A stretch of 64,000 nucleotides of DNA, from positions 124,001 through 188,000 of the forward strand of contig NZ_JACVOM010000005.1 in NCBI RefSeq assembly GCF_018882445.1, written 5' to 3'. This document shows, piece by piece, positions 44,352-53,190 of this stretch. Under the pieces are notes generated by a model, which searched no databases, was not told the DNA's origin, and was given only the letters and a program-made list of their open reading frames with translations. The translations under genes were made by a program, and so were the position numbers. Every line of letters begins with the position of its first letter. Position 1 is the stretch's first letter. The DNA comes from Polynucleobacter sp. 15G-AUS-farblos. GTDB taxonomy: Bacteria; Pseudomonadota; Gammaproteobacteria; Burkholderiales; Burkholderiaceae.

Positions 44352-46912
44352 GATGGATTTGGGTATTAAGCCTCTTCTTTTGTATTAATCAGGTCTACGC
44401 ACAGAAGCCTAATCAGATTGATTTCGGCCCGGGCGTCACTTCCTATCAAAAATTTCTGATTTATCCCCATATCGATAAAGGCTTAAGTTTTCTAGAGAGC
44501 GGGAATATGAGTAAGGCGATTGATGAGTTCTTATGGGCTCGCAAAAAAGCGCCTAAGAGTCCAGTCACGGCCCTATATCTCGCCAATGCCTATATTCAGG
44601 ATGACGATTTCCCCAAGGCTAAAGATATTCTAGAGCAGCAGTTAGCCATGACCCCAGAGAATCGGCAGATTCGTATTAGGCTATCTAACACCTTGATTTT
44701 GGAAAAAGACTATTTAGCCGCCGCACAATCGCTTCAAGAAGAGCTTCGTGTTAACGCAAATAATCTCATTGCCAAAGAAAAGCTCAAGTTTGTGAACCAA
44801 GAGCTTGCCAATGAAGAGGTGCAGCGCTTAAAGGTACTTCAAGAGGAAGATCCGGCTCAATTTTTAGAAGGGCTAAAGGAAAAGAGATATCGCTTTGAAA
44901 ACGCTTTTGATGAGAGAAATTGGATTAATCTTTTAATCACGGATTTTGTAAAGCAGCCTGAATTACTCCTGAGCTATCAGCCGGAGTTTGAATCCAACCG
45001 GATCTATCAAGCCGAAAAGGTATTGCAAAAGTTGCTCATGTCCGGACGTCAAGCAGAGGCTGATGCCTATATAGGGCGTTTACCAAGTGCTATTAAGCAC
45101 AACCCTATCTTTATAGATCATTTAAGTTATCAATTACTCAATGAGAATGGTGAACACCAGGCAGTTGAATTGCTGGTGGATAGCTTCCCATTTAGAGGCG
45201 CTAATGAATCCCTAAAGATAGAGTTAATGAATCGCTTGATAACGCTGGTAGAGCGTCACAATGATGCAATCAATGGTATCCCGGTAAAGTTTAGCGTGCC
45301 ACTTGATACGCCGGCATTGCGATCACTTCAGGTTCGCTTGTTGTCGATTTTGAAGGATTGCCCAGATATTCGTAAGGTACTGGGGGATCACTCAGCTTTT
45401 TATAAATCTGAAGATTGGTCTCGTCTTGGATATTGTTATGGCGATAAGGTTCCGGGCTTGGGGTTATATGCATTTGAGCGGGCCGAGGAACTTGCGCCAG
45501 GACCTGATAAAGAGCGAGCAGTAGCGTATCAATCGTTTACTGCTAAGAATTATCTGCGGGCAATCACTGCCTGGAATTCCATACCACTGGCTTCAATTAC
45601 TGATACCGATGCTCTTAGCGCTGCGACTACTGCGCAATCACTCGGAGATCTTGGAGAGTTAAATAAGTGGCTGCAAATTTATGTTGACAAAAAAGGTCTA
45701 AAAACTGACCGCTACTGGTGGCTATCGGCGCAAACGAAATTGAAGTCAGATCCAAAAGCAGCTCTTGAGGATTTGCACCGCGCTGCAAGTCTTCAGCCAT
45801 CAGTGACTTACTATTCCCAGATTGCCTCAGTATTAATGGAGCAGGGTAAGGTTGACGAAGCCATCAAATATTTTGACAAAGCCCTATTACTTAATCCCTA
45901 TGACAGCGTGACCCAAGCATCTCTAGGGTACGCCTATTATCGGCAGGGTAAGTATCAACGTGCGAAGCAGTTTCTGACAGCTTCTCTTAAAACACGACCC
46001 GATGATGAAGAATTGGTCAAGCAGCTAGCCTATACAAATCAAAAGCTAGGAAACAATCAACAAGCCATTCGATATGCCGAAGAGGCAATCGATAGTTTTA
46101 ATCGCTACAGTCCGACAGAGAAGACTGCAGAGATTAATAGTCAGCAATTTGGCATGAGGAGGATGCATGAGGATCTAGAGCGTCGCTGGTCTTTTACCGC
46201 TGATGCCATGAGTGGTAACCAAGTAACTGCAGCGCCCAATGTGGGGCAGCCTGGTAGCAATTATCGTAGTTACTCGCAAGCAGAGGCTGCTTATCGTCTG
46301 GGCGATCCTGCTGTAGATAATGGCAAAACACTATCTGCTTATGCCCGTATTTTTGCTGGGGGAGGGCTCAATAACTCAGCAGCCCCTATCTATGCCCCCA
46401 TGATTGCGGGTGGTTTGCGTTGGAAGCCTCTATCTGACTATGTTATTAATTTGGCGGTCGAAGAGCAAACCCCTTTAGATCGAGGTCAATATACTCAGAC
46501 ATCGATGATGCTGCGTGCTAGTGCTTCGTTTCTGAATTCTGGTAAATACAGTGATGATTGGCATCCTAATGGCCTTGGTTGGTTTGCACAAAATTTATAT
46601 CTAGATGCCGCTTACTATCTTTCTACATCAGTTTCATCTCTAGTCTCAGATTATCGTGTTAGTTATCACCACAAGATTGAAGAGGGTCAAACGATTGAGC
46701 CCTATGTGCATATGCAGTGGACTAGTCTAAATCAAGCGAATGGAGTGGACGAACGTGTTGGGGTGGGGGCTCGTTGGAATATCTGGCAGGGTCAAACCAA
46801 ATACAATGCCTATCCAAGCAAAATTTTAGTGGGATTGGAATATCAATACGCCTTCAAGACCTACTTGAATGATAAGAGCGCTGTTTTATTGAGCCTAGGG
46901 GGTCGTTGGTGA
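44348..46912 (+). CDS. nfrA: NfrA-like outer-membrane TPR protein (phage N4 receptor homologue)
   Basis: Secreted protein of 854 residues with a signal peptide ending near VYAQ. Residues about 30-600 are helical TPR-like repeats (for example SVLMEQGKVDEAIKYFDKALLLNPYDSVTQASLGYAYYRQGKYQRA). The last 220 residues match the NfrA C-terminal barrel region (RRWSFTADAMSGNQV, FAGGGLNNSAAP, VGVGARWNIWQGQTKYN). It should export the polymer made by NfrB across the outer membrane. In E. coli NfrA is the N4 receptor. It is shorter than E. coli NfrA (about 990 residues) and is coupled to nfrB by a 4-bp overlap. Confidence 0.88.
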   Translation: MRWIWVLSLFFCINQVYAQKPNQIDFGPGVTSYQKFLIYPHIDKGLSFLESGNMSKAIDEFLWARKKAPKSPVTALYLANAYIQDDDFPKAKDILEQQLAMTPENRQIRIRLSNTLILEKDYLAAAQSLQEELRVNANNLIAKEKLKFVNQELANEEVQRLKVLQEEDPAQFLEGLKEKRYRFENAFDERNWINLLITDFVKQPELLLSYQPEFESNRIYQAEKVLQKLLMSGRQAEADAYIGRLPSAIKHNPIFIDHLSYQLLNENGEHQAVELLVDSFPFRGANESLKIELMNRLITLVERHNDAINGIPVKFSVPLDTPALRSLQVRLLSILKDCPDIRKVLGDHSAFYKSEDWSRLGYCYGDKVPGLGLYAFERAEELAPGPDKERAVAYQSFTAKNYLRAITAWNSIPLASITDTDALSAATTAQSLGDLGELNKWLQIYVDKKGLKTDRYWWLSAQTKLKSDPKAALEDLHRAASLQPSVTYYSQIASVLMEQGKVDEAIKYFDKALLLNPYDSVTQASLGYAYYRQGKYQRAKQFLTASLKTRPDDEELVKQLAYTNQKLGNNQQAIRYAEEAIDSFNRYSPTEKTAEINSQQFGMRRMHEDLERRWSFTADAMSGNQVTAAPNVGQPGSNYRSYSQAEAAYRLGDPAVDNGKTLSAYARIFAGGGLNNSAAPIYAPMIAGGLRWKPLSDYVINLAVEEQTPLDRGQYTQTSMMLRASASFLNSGKYSDDWHPNGLGWFAQNLYLDAAYYLSTSVSSLVSDYRVSYHHKIEEGQTIEPYVHMQWTSLNQANGVDERVGVGARWNIWQGQTKYNAYPSKILVGLEYQYAFKTYLNDKSAVLLSLGGRW

Positions 46913-47802
46913 TGCGCATTCTGATTGCACTTCTGTTCTGTTTTTTATCTAGCCTAAACCATGCAGGTGAGATAGACGGCATTATCTTTCAGCCACGAGA
47001 AGCTGATCTTAGTATTCCTTCAGAAAACTGGCCAAAGATCTTTACGCTTGCTAAAGCGCGCGGATTTAATACGCTTGTGATTCAATGGACTCGCTTTGAC
47101 AATGTATTTGCATCTCCTCAAAATCAGAAGTGGTTGCAAGACCGTATGTTAGAAGCAGCGGGAGCAAATCTTAAGCTGGTCATCGGTCTTAGTAGTGACC
47201 CGGATACATTTGAGCGTTTAAAGCAGCCAGCACCCATTGTGGGAAGTTATTTCCGAAAGCTCAATGAGTTGAATTTGAATTTGGCTCAGCAATGGGCAAA
47301 AGTGATTCCAAAAAATTCCATCATAGGATGGTATCTACCCTTAGAGGTGGATGATCGGCAATGGAGGGATATGTCTGCACGCGCAGAGTTAACGCACTAC
47401 TTAAAGCGTCAAGTTAGTGAGTTAGGCGATATTCTTCCCATCCCTGTTTATATCTCCAGCTTCTTTTCAGGGAACATGACGCCTGAGCGTTATGCAGTCA
47501 TGCTAGAGAATATTCAGGCGCAATCTAAGGCCCGTTTTTGGGTGCAAAATGGCAGTGGTACCAATAAATTAATCCAAGCAGAGCGAGATCTATATTTGGA
47601 TGCAATTGCGAATTGCTCAGCCTATGCTGCGTCAGGCCTCATATATGAAATATTTATTCAGACTCAGGCTGATCGTGAGTTCGCAGCCAAGCCCCTTAGC
47701 GCCTCTGAAATGAACAAGGCATTGCAGCAAAAGGCGCCTTGTAATGGGGATAGACTATTTTTTGCTCTCAATTATTTGATTGATTTCAGCAATCCAAAAT
47801 AA
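46912..47802 (+). CDS. DUF4434 secreted TIM-barrel protein (possible glycosidase)
   Basis: A 296-residue periplasmic protein with a signal peptide (cleavage near NHAGE). Segments IDGIIFQPREADLSIPSENWPKIF, LVIQWTRFD and GWYLPLEVDDRQW are typical of DUF4434, a TIM-barrel family related to glycoside hydrolases. The Glu in GWYLPLE is a plausible catalytic residue. As I recall, E. coli has a gene (ybcH) in the same position after nfrB-nfrA. It may trim or release the polymer. The ATG shares a base with the nfrA stop (TGATG). Confidence 0.78.
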   Translation: MRILIALLFCFLSSLNHAGEIDGIIFQPREADLSIPSENWPKIFTLAKARGFNTLVIQWTRFDNVFASPQNQKWLQDRMLEAAGANLKLVIGLSSDPDTFERLKQPAPIVGSYFRKLNELNLNLAQQWAKVIPKNSIIGWYLPLEVDDRQWRDMSARAELTHYLKRQVSELGDILPIPVYISSFFSGNMTPERYAVMLENIQAQSKARFWVQNGSGTNKLIQAERDLYLDAIANCSAYAASGLIYEIFIQTQADREFAAKPLSASEMNKALQQKAPCNGDRLFFALNYLIDFSNPK

Positions 47803-47835
47803 TATAGAGAAAAGCCCTTTATTGGATTAATCATT

Positions 47836-50244
47836 GTGTATACCAATCTATCCCAAACCATCTTAGTTTTCTTTAGCCTTTTTTCATTTTTTAGTGCTGC
47901 TTTATTAAGTCTCTATCACATGAAAGACCAGCGTAAATACGTGATGTATTGGATAGCTGCAAGCGTATTAATGGGTATAGGCGGATTAATTACTGCATCC
48001 ATTCCATATTTGAATCAGGCTCTCGCATATCAAGCTAGTGTGATCTGTGCTTTCGTAGCATCACTCCTATTTAATCATTCGATATCCATTCTGCTTCAGT
48101 GCGAGCGTCCTTTTAAGCGCTTGATTATTTATTATGTGATTACTACAGCCATATTACTCGCCTGCTTATGGTTTGTACGTGAATATATTGGCCCAAACTA
48201 TCAACCGGCAGTGGTAGCTGTATTTTTAGCCGCTGTGAATTTTCATGGATTCTTACTGGCTCTAAGGTTTTATAGAAAGAATCAACTGGGTCTTGCCGCA
48301 GCCCTCAGTATTACATTCTTAATATCCGCTTTAGTTTGGTTCATCCGCTTTATTGTCGTGGTTCAGCTTAAAGCTGGATTTGCGTTTGAAGGTGGTGCGA
48401 TCAATAGTGTAATTTTTGTGACCCTCTTAATTGTATCGATTTTAAGGTTTATGATTTTTGGTGGTCTGGCAATTGAATTATTAGAGATTAAAAGAATCAG
48501 CATTGCTGAAGAGTTAAATCAATTGAAATTAGATTTAGCTGATCAAAAGATCGCCAAATCAGAGCAGCAGCTACGCTATGTATTGGATATTACGGGCGAT
48601 GGTATTTGGGATTGGGATATTGCCACTGGCGAAGTTAAACATAACGAACGCTGGCATGACATTGTCGGACACAGTTCTGGCGAAAGAGTAATGACCCACA
48701 ATGATTTCAAGATGCATATACATCCCGATGATTTAGGTATGGTATTAAATCACCTCGAGATTACCTTACTTAATAATGCACCCTATCAAGTGCAGTACCG
48801 TATGGTGCGTGAGGATGGCCATATTATTTGGGTACAGGATCGCGGTCGAGTGGTTGAAAGAAAAGCAAGTGGCGAGCCGCTAAGAATGATTGGGGCAATC
48901 ACGGATATTAGCAATCGTAAGAAAGATCAGGATCAAATTAATGAACTTGCATTCTTTGATCAATTGACTAAGTTGCCGAATCGAAATTACATCAAAGATC
49001 GTATCTACAGAGCAATCAGTGAATCGACCCGAACTAAGACTTACTCAGGCTTGATTTATCTTGATTTGGATGATTTTAAGAATGTAAATGATCGATATGG
49101 TCATTACACCGGGGATATACTGTTGTCTGAGTTTGGTAAACGAATCCAGCACGCTATCAGACCAAAAGATATTGTTGCCAGAATTGGAGGGGACGAGTTT
49201 TTAATCCTGTTAGAGCAGGTGAGTGCGACAAAATCAGATGCCACAACTATGCTCGAACAAATTATTGAGCGGATAGAAGCGAGTCTACTAGAGCCCATAC
49301 ATCTGGGAGGTGGTATTCATGTCAATATTAAAGTGAGTAGTGGCGTAGTCATTTTTGGTGAAGAAGTCGCTCAATTTGATGACATTCTCAAGTTTGCAGA
49401 TCTGGCAATGTACTCTGCTAAGAAGGATCATGGGGTAAGTTATCGATTCTTTGACGATCATATGCAGGCTGATTTTGATCGGTCGATTAGTTTGGTCGAT
49501 GAACTTAGTGATGCTTCGGATAAGGAGCAGTTTTTCGCGGTGTATCAACCCATTGTTGGTCGAGATGGTCAGTGCCTAGCATATGAGGCTTTGGCTAGAT
49601 GGAGTCACCCAGAGCGAGGCATAGTCATGCCGGATGACTTTATACCCTTCGCAAAGGAGGGCGGGCAAATTGTTCAGATTGGTAATGCCATCTTCAAATA
49701 CATCTTGAGTCATCGTGAAATCTGGGTCAAATCCGGCGACCATTCCATCATGGTGAATGTCAGTGCACATCAATTACTCAATCCAGGCTTTGCTGATCAG
49801 TTGATTGGTATGTGTGAAGCGCATGATGTGCCAATGCATCGTCTGAATCTTGAATTAACTGAAAATGTCTTTTTATCTGATGTGACTTTAGCCAGAGAAG
49901 TCATGCTTCATCTGCAGAAACATGGCATCCAATTTGCCTTGGATGATTTTGGAACAGGCTATGCCTCTCTTAAGTATCTTGCAGATCTTCCATTTCAATA
50001 TCTGAAGATTGATAAGCGATTTATTGCAGGATTAGGAGAGATCAAAGCCAACGAGGTGATCGTAGATGCTATCTTGGATCTTGCTAGGGGCCTTCAAATG
50101 AAAGTTATTGCAGAAGGCGTCGAAACACGAGAGCAATATGAGATTCTGTACCAAAAAGGGTGTGGCTATTTCCAGGGATGGTACTTTGGTAGGCCAAGCG
50201 AAAGTCTTCAAGAGCCCTTAAAAGATATCAATACTAAAAAATAA
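47836..50244 (+). CDS. Membrane PAS-GGDEF-EAL protein (c-di-GMP synthesis/degradation)
   Basis: An 802-residue signalling protein. About seven N-terminal membrane helices (about 5-220) are followed by a PAS domain (about 245-355, VLDITGDGIWDWDIATGEV), GGDEF (intact GGDEF 451-455, inhibitory RxxD site R442-D445) and EAL (E584-A-L, ELTEN, DDFGTGYASL, KIDKRF, AEGVET). Both catalytic sites look complete, so it may make or break c-di-GMP. It starts at GTG with a weak ribosome site, 33 bp after the DUF4434 gene. Its placement suggests that it sets the c-di-GMP level sensed by the MshEN domain of NfrB. Confidence 0.92.
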   Translation: MYTNLSQTILVFFSLFSFFSAALLSLYHMKDQRKYVMYWIAASVLMGIGGLITASIPYLNQALAYQASVICAFVASLLFNHSISILLQCERPFKRLIIYYVITTAILLACLWFVREYIGPNYQPAVVAVFLAAVNFHGFLLALRFYRKNQLGLAAALSITFLISALVWFIRFIVVVQLKAGFAFEGGAINSVIFVTLLIVSILRFMIFGGLAIELLEIKRISIAEELNQLKLDLADQKIAKSEQQLRYVLDITGDGIWDWDIATGEVKHNERWHDIVGHSSGERVMTHNDFKMHIHPDDLGMVLNHLEITLLNNAPYQVQYRMVREDGHIIWVQDRGRVVERKASGEPLRMIGAITDISNRKKDQDQINELAFFDQLTKLPNRNYIKDRIYRAISESTRTKTYSGLIYLDLDDFKNVNDRYGHYTGDILLSEFGKRIQHAIRPKDIVARIGGDEFLILLEQVSATKSDATTMLEQIIERIEASLLEPIHLGGGIHVNIKVSSGVVIFGEEVAQFDDILKFADLAMYSAKKDHGVSYRFFDDHMQADFDRSISLVDELSDASDKEQFFAVYQPIVGRDGQCLAYEALARWSHPERGIVMPDDFIPFAKEGGQIVQIGNAIFKYILSHREIWVKSGDHSIMVNVSAHQLLNPGFADQLIGMCEAHDVPMHRLNLELTENVFLSDVTLAREVMLHLQKHGIQFALDDFGTGYASLKYLADLPFQYLKIDKRFIAGLGEIKANEVIVDAILDLARGLQMKVIAEGVETREQYEILYQKGCGYFQGWYFGRPSESLQEPLKDINTKK

Positions 50245-50311
50245 AATTGCGATGCTAGCAAATAACTTAAGAGATAAATAATCCCTTGTTTAGTAATTGG
50301 CCAAATAGCAC

Positions 50312-51184
50312 CTAACGCTTAATAATCGCTTCTACTAGGGGGTGATGAATCTTCTTTTCTGATCGAATGGCATAAAAGTATTCATAGATATCATCACACG
50401 ATCCCAGTAGTTCAATTTCATAAGTATCCTTGAGGTCCTTTTGAATTAACCTTCCAGCTGGGAAGACGCCAAGTCCGCTTGCAGCAAAGGTTTTTAGGAG
50501 GGCGCTATCTTCGAACTCACCCACAACATTGGGGACAACGTTATTTTTAGTAAACCACTGATCGAGTAAAGCGCGAACAGTAGAGTGAGTTGTTGGTAAT
50601 AGGATAGGTAAATGATTTAGGCATTCTGGAAACACTTTCTTATTGTCCTTAATCAATATTTTAGGGATATACCAGGCCATAGGCGATTTGGTGAGTTGCT
50701 CACTGTACACATTTAGGTTTTTATTATTTGGTGCTGGGCGATCTGCTAAAACGATATCGAGCTTATGAAGAGCAAGCTGAGCTAAGAGATCATCGAATTC
50801 ACCTTCGTGCGCAATCAGTAGTACATCTTTATGTTTGAGTATGGGCTCTAATAATTGCTTGGTTACTAACTTGGGTAGACCATCAGATACCCCAACAGCA
50901 ATTTTACTTTTGGGGGCCTTGGCAGCATCTCTGACTAGTTCAGGCAATTTCTCACCCAGTGAGAATATTTCATCGGCTACCTTCAGGGCAGCAAAGCCAG
51001 ATTCTGTTAAAGCAATGCCTCTTCCGGCAGGTTTAAAAAGTAAATAACCTAAAGATTTTTCGAGCTCATGAACTTGAGTGCTAATAGTCTGTATAGCCAT
51101 ACCAAGCCGTTCAGCAGCCTTAGACATGCTGCCTGCCTTAGCTACAACCCAAAAATAATAAAGATGCCGGTAGTTATAGTTCAT
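50312..51184 (-). CDS. nhaR: NhaR-like LysR-family transcriptional regulator
   Basis: LysR regulator of 290 residues close to NhaR. The HTH region MNYNYRHLYYFWVVAKAGSMSKAAERLGMAIQTISTQVHELEKSLGYLLF matches that group, followed by a periplasmic-binding-like effector domain. NhaR responds to Na+ and alkaline pH in E. coli and can also control surface polysaccharide genes. No nhaA is visible here. It is convergent with the GGDEF-EAL gene and could regulate the Nfr locus or itself, but this is inference. Confidence 0.85.
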   Translation of the reverse strand: MNYNYRHLYYFWVVAKAGSMSKAAERLGMAIQTISTQVHELEKSLGYLLFKPAGRGIALTESGFAALKVADEIFSLGEKLPELVRDAAKAPKSKIAVGVSDGLPKLVTKQLLEPILKHKDVLLIAHEGEFDDLLAQLALHKLDIVLADRPAPNNKNLNVYSEQLTKSPMAWYIPKILIKDNKKVFPECLNHLPILLPTTHSTVRALLDQWFTKNNVVPNVVGEFEDSALLKTFAASGLGVFPAGRLIQKDLKDTYEIELLGSCDDIYEYFYAIRSEKKIHHPLVEAIIKR

Positions 51185-51400
51185 ATCTAAACATTCAGTT
51201 ATTTACGAAATTATAATCAATATATATCTGCTTTTATCTTAATTAAGATTACTCTAAATTACTCCCATGGAAACCCATGACATTCTGGATTGGCTGGGAT
51301 TGAGGGGTGGAAATGGAGCGATTGAGCCTAGATTTTCCGCTTCGTTAAAAGGGTTATTACCGCTAAATTGCGGATCTGTTGTCCCTATAGGAGAAATGCG

Positions 51401-51733
51401 ATGGACGTAGTTTTGGAGAATAAAGAAGTCTTAGAGCCTGAATTGAAAGTTTTCACTGAAAACCGTGTGAAATTTTCCTTAAAGCGCCTTATTTGGCTAG
51501 TAAGAAAAATCAAGGTGAAGTACTCAGCTGTCAAACTTTCAAGCACCGCATTTAATCAAAATTGCTTGATTGAATTACAAACTTTTGATCATCGTCAAAT
51601 TGAGGTAAGCGTCACTGCTAGAGACCGTCGCACGGCCCTAGAGATGGGGCTAAAGAAGGCCTACAAGCACCTTCAAAAGGCGATTAATAAAGCACAGAAG
51701 TATGGGCGCCTCTCTAAAAATGCTTATGCATAG
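51401..51733 (+). CDS. HPF/RaiA-like ribosome-associated protein
   Basis: Small basic protein of 110 residues resembling the ribosome hibernation factor fold. It has IKVKYSAVKLSSTAFNQNCLIELQTF followed by the RaiA-like EVSVTARDRRTALEMGLKKAYKHLQKAINKAQKYGR. It may bind the ribosome in stationary phase, but it is divergent from the main HPF. The ATG at 51401 is preferred over 51368 because AGGAG is 7 bp upstream. Confidence 0.65.
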   Translation: MDVVLENKEVLEPELKVFTENRVKFSLKRLIWLVRKIKVKYSAVKLSSTAFNQNCLIELQTFDHRQIEVSVTARDRRTALEMGLKKAYKHLQKAINKAQKYGRLSKNAYA

Positions 51734-51757
51734 AACAATTATCATAAAAGTGCTTTA

Positions 51758-51763
51758 TATGAT
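51758..51763 (+). promoter_or_regulatory. Putative -10 box of the riboswitch transcript
   Basis: TATGAT at 51758-51763 places transcription start near 51770, immediately before the aptamer 5' strand. A good -35 hexamer at 17 bp is lacking (weak candidates only), so this is tentative. Confidence 0.35.
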
Positions 51764-51770
51764 CTAATAG

Positions 51771-51875
51771 CTTATTAAGCGGGGAGTAGCCTGCCCAGCA
51801 ATGGGTCCCATATATCGTCAATACGACCAACCAGTCCGGTATATGGGTATTAAGTTAGGGCAAGACCATTTACTT
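51771..51875 (+). promoter_or_regulatory. yybP-ykoY-type manganese riboswitch aptamer
   Basis: The conserved 5' loop GGGGAGTAGC (51781-51790) and its 3' partner GCAAGACC (51860-51867) frame the motif. Between them are P2 (GCCC-AGCAAT-GGGT, 51793-51806) and P3 (CCCATATA / TATATGGG, 51807-51814 with 51840-51847). The P3 loop begins with the conserved TCGTCAATACG (51815-51825). P1 pairs 51776-51782 with 51866-51872 with one mismatch. P4 is very short. The aptamer ends about 45 bases before the start codon of the RND operon. Known members bind Mn2+ and turn on manganese exporters. Identification is by eye. Confidence 0.8.
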
Positions 51876-51887
51876 TTGAATAAATGG
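51866..51887 (+). terminator. Expression-platform hairpin exclusive with aptamer P1
   Basis: CCATTTA and TAAATGG form a perfect 7-bp stem (loop CTTTTGAA). The 5' arm is the same sequence that forms the 3' strand of P1 in the aptamer, so the two structures cannot coexist. It is followed by CTAAATTTT and further T-rich sequence. It may act as a weak terminator or a ribosome-hindering stem that ligand binding removes, giving an ON switch. Confidence 0.55.
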
Positions 51888-51918
51888 CTAAATTTTGAAC
51901 TCTACTTTTTTATCTCAT

Positions 51919-53190
51919 ATGTTTTCTGTAAGATACTTATTTGCTGGCACAGTTTTGTGTTTACTCGTATGGTCCTCTGGATCGGCTTTTGCTCAATCAC
52001 AAAAAGCATTTCCACTAAATGAATTAATTGGAATTGCGCTTGAGTCTAGCCCTCAGGTATTGGCAGCAAGAGATCAATCAAAAGCAATTCGGGGTCAGGT
52101 ATCGATTGCACGCGCCATTCCTAATCCGGAATTTGAGGTAAGCACGGGACAGCAGCGATCGGTTACTAGCCCGTTAACTGTCGGCAATGTCTCATCTTGG
52201 GCAGTAACACAGCCATTAGATATGCCTTACACCCGTTTCCCGAGGGTCAATGCTGCAGAGGCGAATCTGCGAGCTGCTGAAGCAACTAGAGTGGCATTTG
52301 AAATTGAAACCATTTCTCGGGTTCAGCAACGTTTTTATGAGCTCATGCGTCGTGAGGCAGAGTCTAGAGCCGCTGATGAGGACTTTAACCTAACAAAACA
52401 AATCCGCGATCGCATGCAGGTTCGGTATGACGTGGGAGATACGGCTCGCTTTGAGTTGATTCGTGCTCAAACAGAATTTCTGAATGCCCAAATTGCCCAG
52501 GAATCGAGTCGCCTTAGGGTCGATCAAGCGCGCAGCCAGTTAAGGCAGGTGGTTGGTCATGTCTTACCAGCCGATTTTAAGGTGATCGCAGAGCAGCCTC
52601 AGATCGAATTATTACCACCTCTGAATATCTTAATGGCGGAAATTCAATCACAGAGTCCTGACTTGCAAAAAGCAAAAGCTGAAGTAGAGGCAAGCGAATC
52701 TAAATTGAGTTTTGAGAAGAACTCGCGATTGCCACGTCTCTCATTTAAGGCATCACAGTACAACGATCCAAACTTTACTGATCGACTTTATGGTTTGGTA
52801 GTCAGTATTCCGATTTGGGATTTTAAGAGTGGACAAGTTGCCGAAGCAGAAGCCAATGCATCAAAAGCGAAGAATCAATTAAATGCACAAAGTCAAAATC
52901 TGGAGCAGCAGCTTGAAACTGCGTACAAGCTGTATCAGATGGCAAGTTATCAAGTGAAGGTTTTGGATCAAGAGGTCGTAGAGCTAGCCTTTAGTGCAAG
53001 ACGAATTGCAGAAGTCTCCTATCGTTATGGTGAACGTGGCATGTTGGAATATTTAGATGCGCAAAGAACCTTTCGTGCTGCGCGTAACGATTTAATTAAA
53101 GCGAGATTTGATTTGGCATCGGTCGTAACCGAGATTCAACGATTAAGAGCAAATCCAGAGTGGTTAGCCAAGATAGAGGGTGGCAAGTAA
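51919..53190 (+). CDS. Outer-membrane factor of heavy-metal RND efflux (TolC/CzcC family)
   Basis: TolC-family outer-membrane protein, about 423 residues, with signal peptide ending SAFAQS. Two OEP-type repeats are visible; the helical hairpins contain RVQQRFYELMRREAESRAADEDF and YRYGERGMLEYLDAQRTFRAARNDLIKA. The frame opens at a TTG (51895), and neither TTG nor ATG 51919 has a clear Shine-Dalgarno, consistent with a controlled leader; the ATG gives the better signal peptide. First gene of the efflux operon behind the manganese riboswitch. Confidence 0.85.
   Translation: MFSVRYLFAGTVLCLLVWSSGSAFAQSQKAFPLNELIGIALESSPQVLAARDQSKAIRGQVSIARAIPNPEFEVSTGQQRSVTSPLTVGNVSSWAVTQPLDMPYTRFPRVNAAEANLRAAEATRVAFEIETISRVQQRFYELMRREAESRAADEDFNLTKQIRDRMQVRYDVGDTARFELIRAQTEFLNAQIAQESSRLRVDQARSQLRQVVGHVLPADFKVIAEQPQIELLPPLNILMAEIQSQSPDLQKAKAEVEASESKLSFEKNSRLPRLSFKASQYNDPNFTDRLYGLVVSIPIWDFKSGQVAEAEANASKAKNQLNAQSQNLEQQLETAYKLYQMASYQVKVLDQEVVELAFSARRIAEVSYRYGERGMLEYLDAQRTFRAARNDLIKARFDLASVVTEIQRLRANPEWLAKIEGGK

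Noticed and set aside
51267-51410. 47-codon ORF upstream of and overlapping the HPF/RaiA-like gene
   Set aside because: It has no Shine-Dalgarno and no recognisable family. It could be a leader peptide but cannot be supported.
51801-52022. Open frame of 73 codons overlapping the riboswitch and the start of the outer-membrane factor gene
   Set aside because: It lies on top of the structured RNA element and a real gene in another frame, with no ribosome site and no recognisable product.
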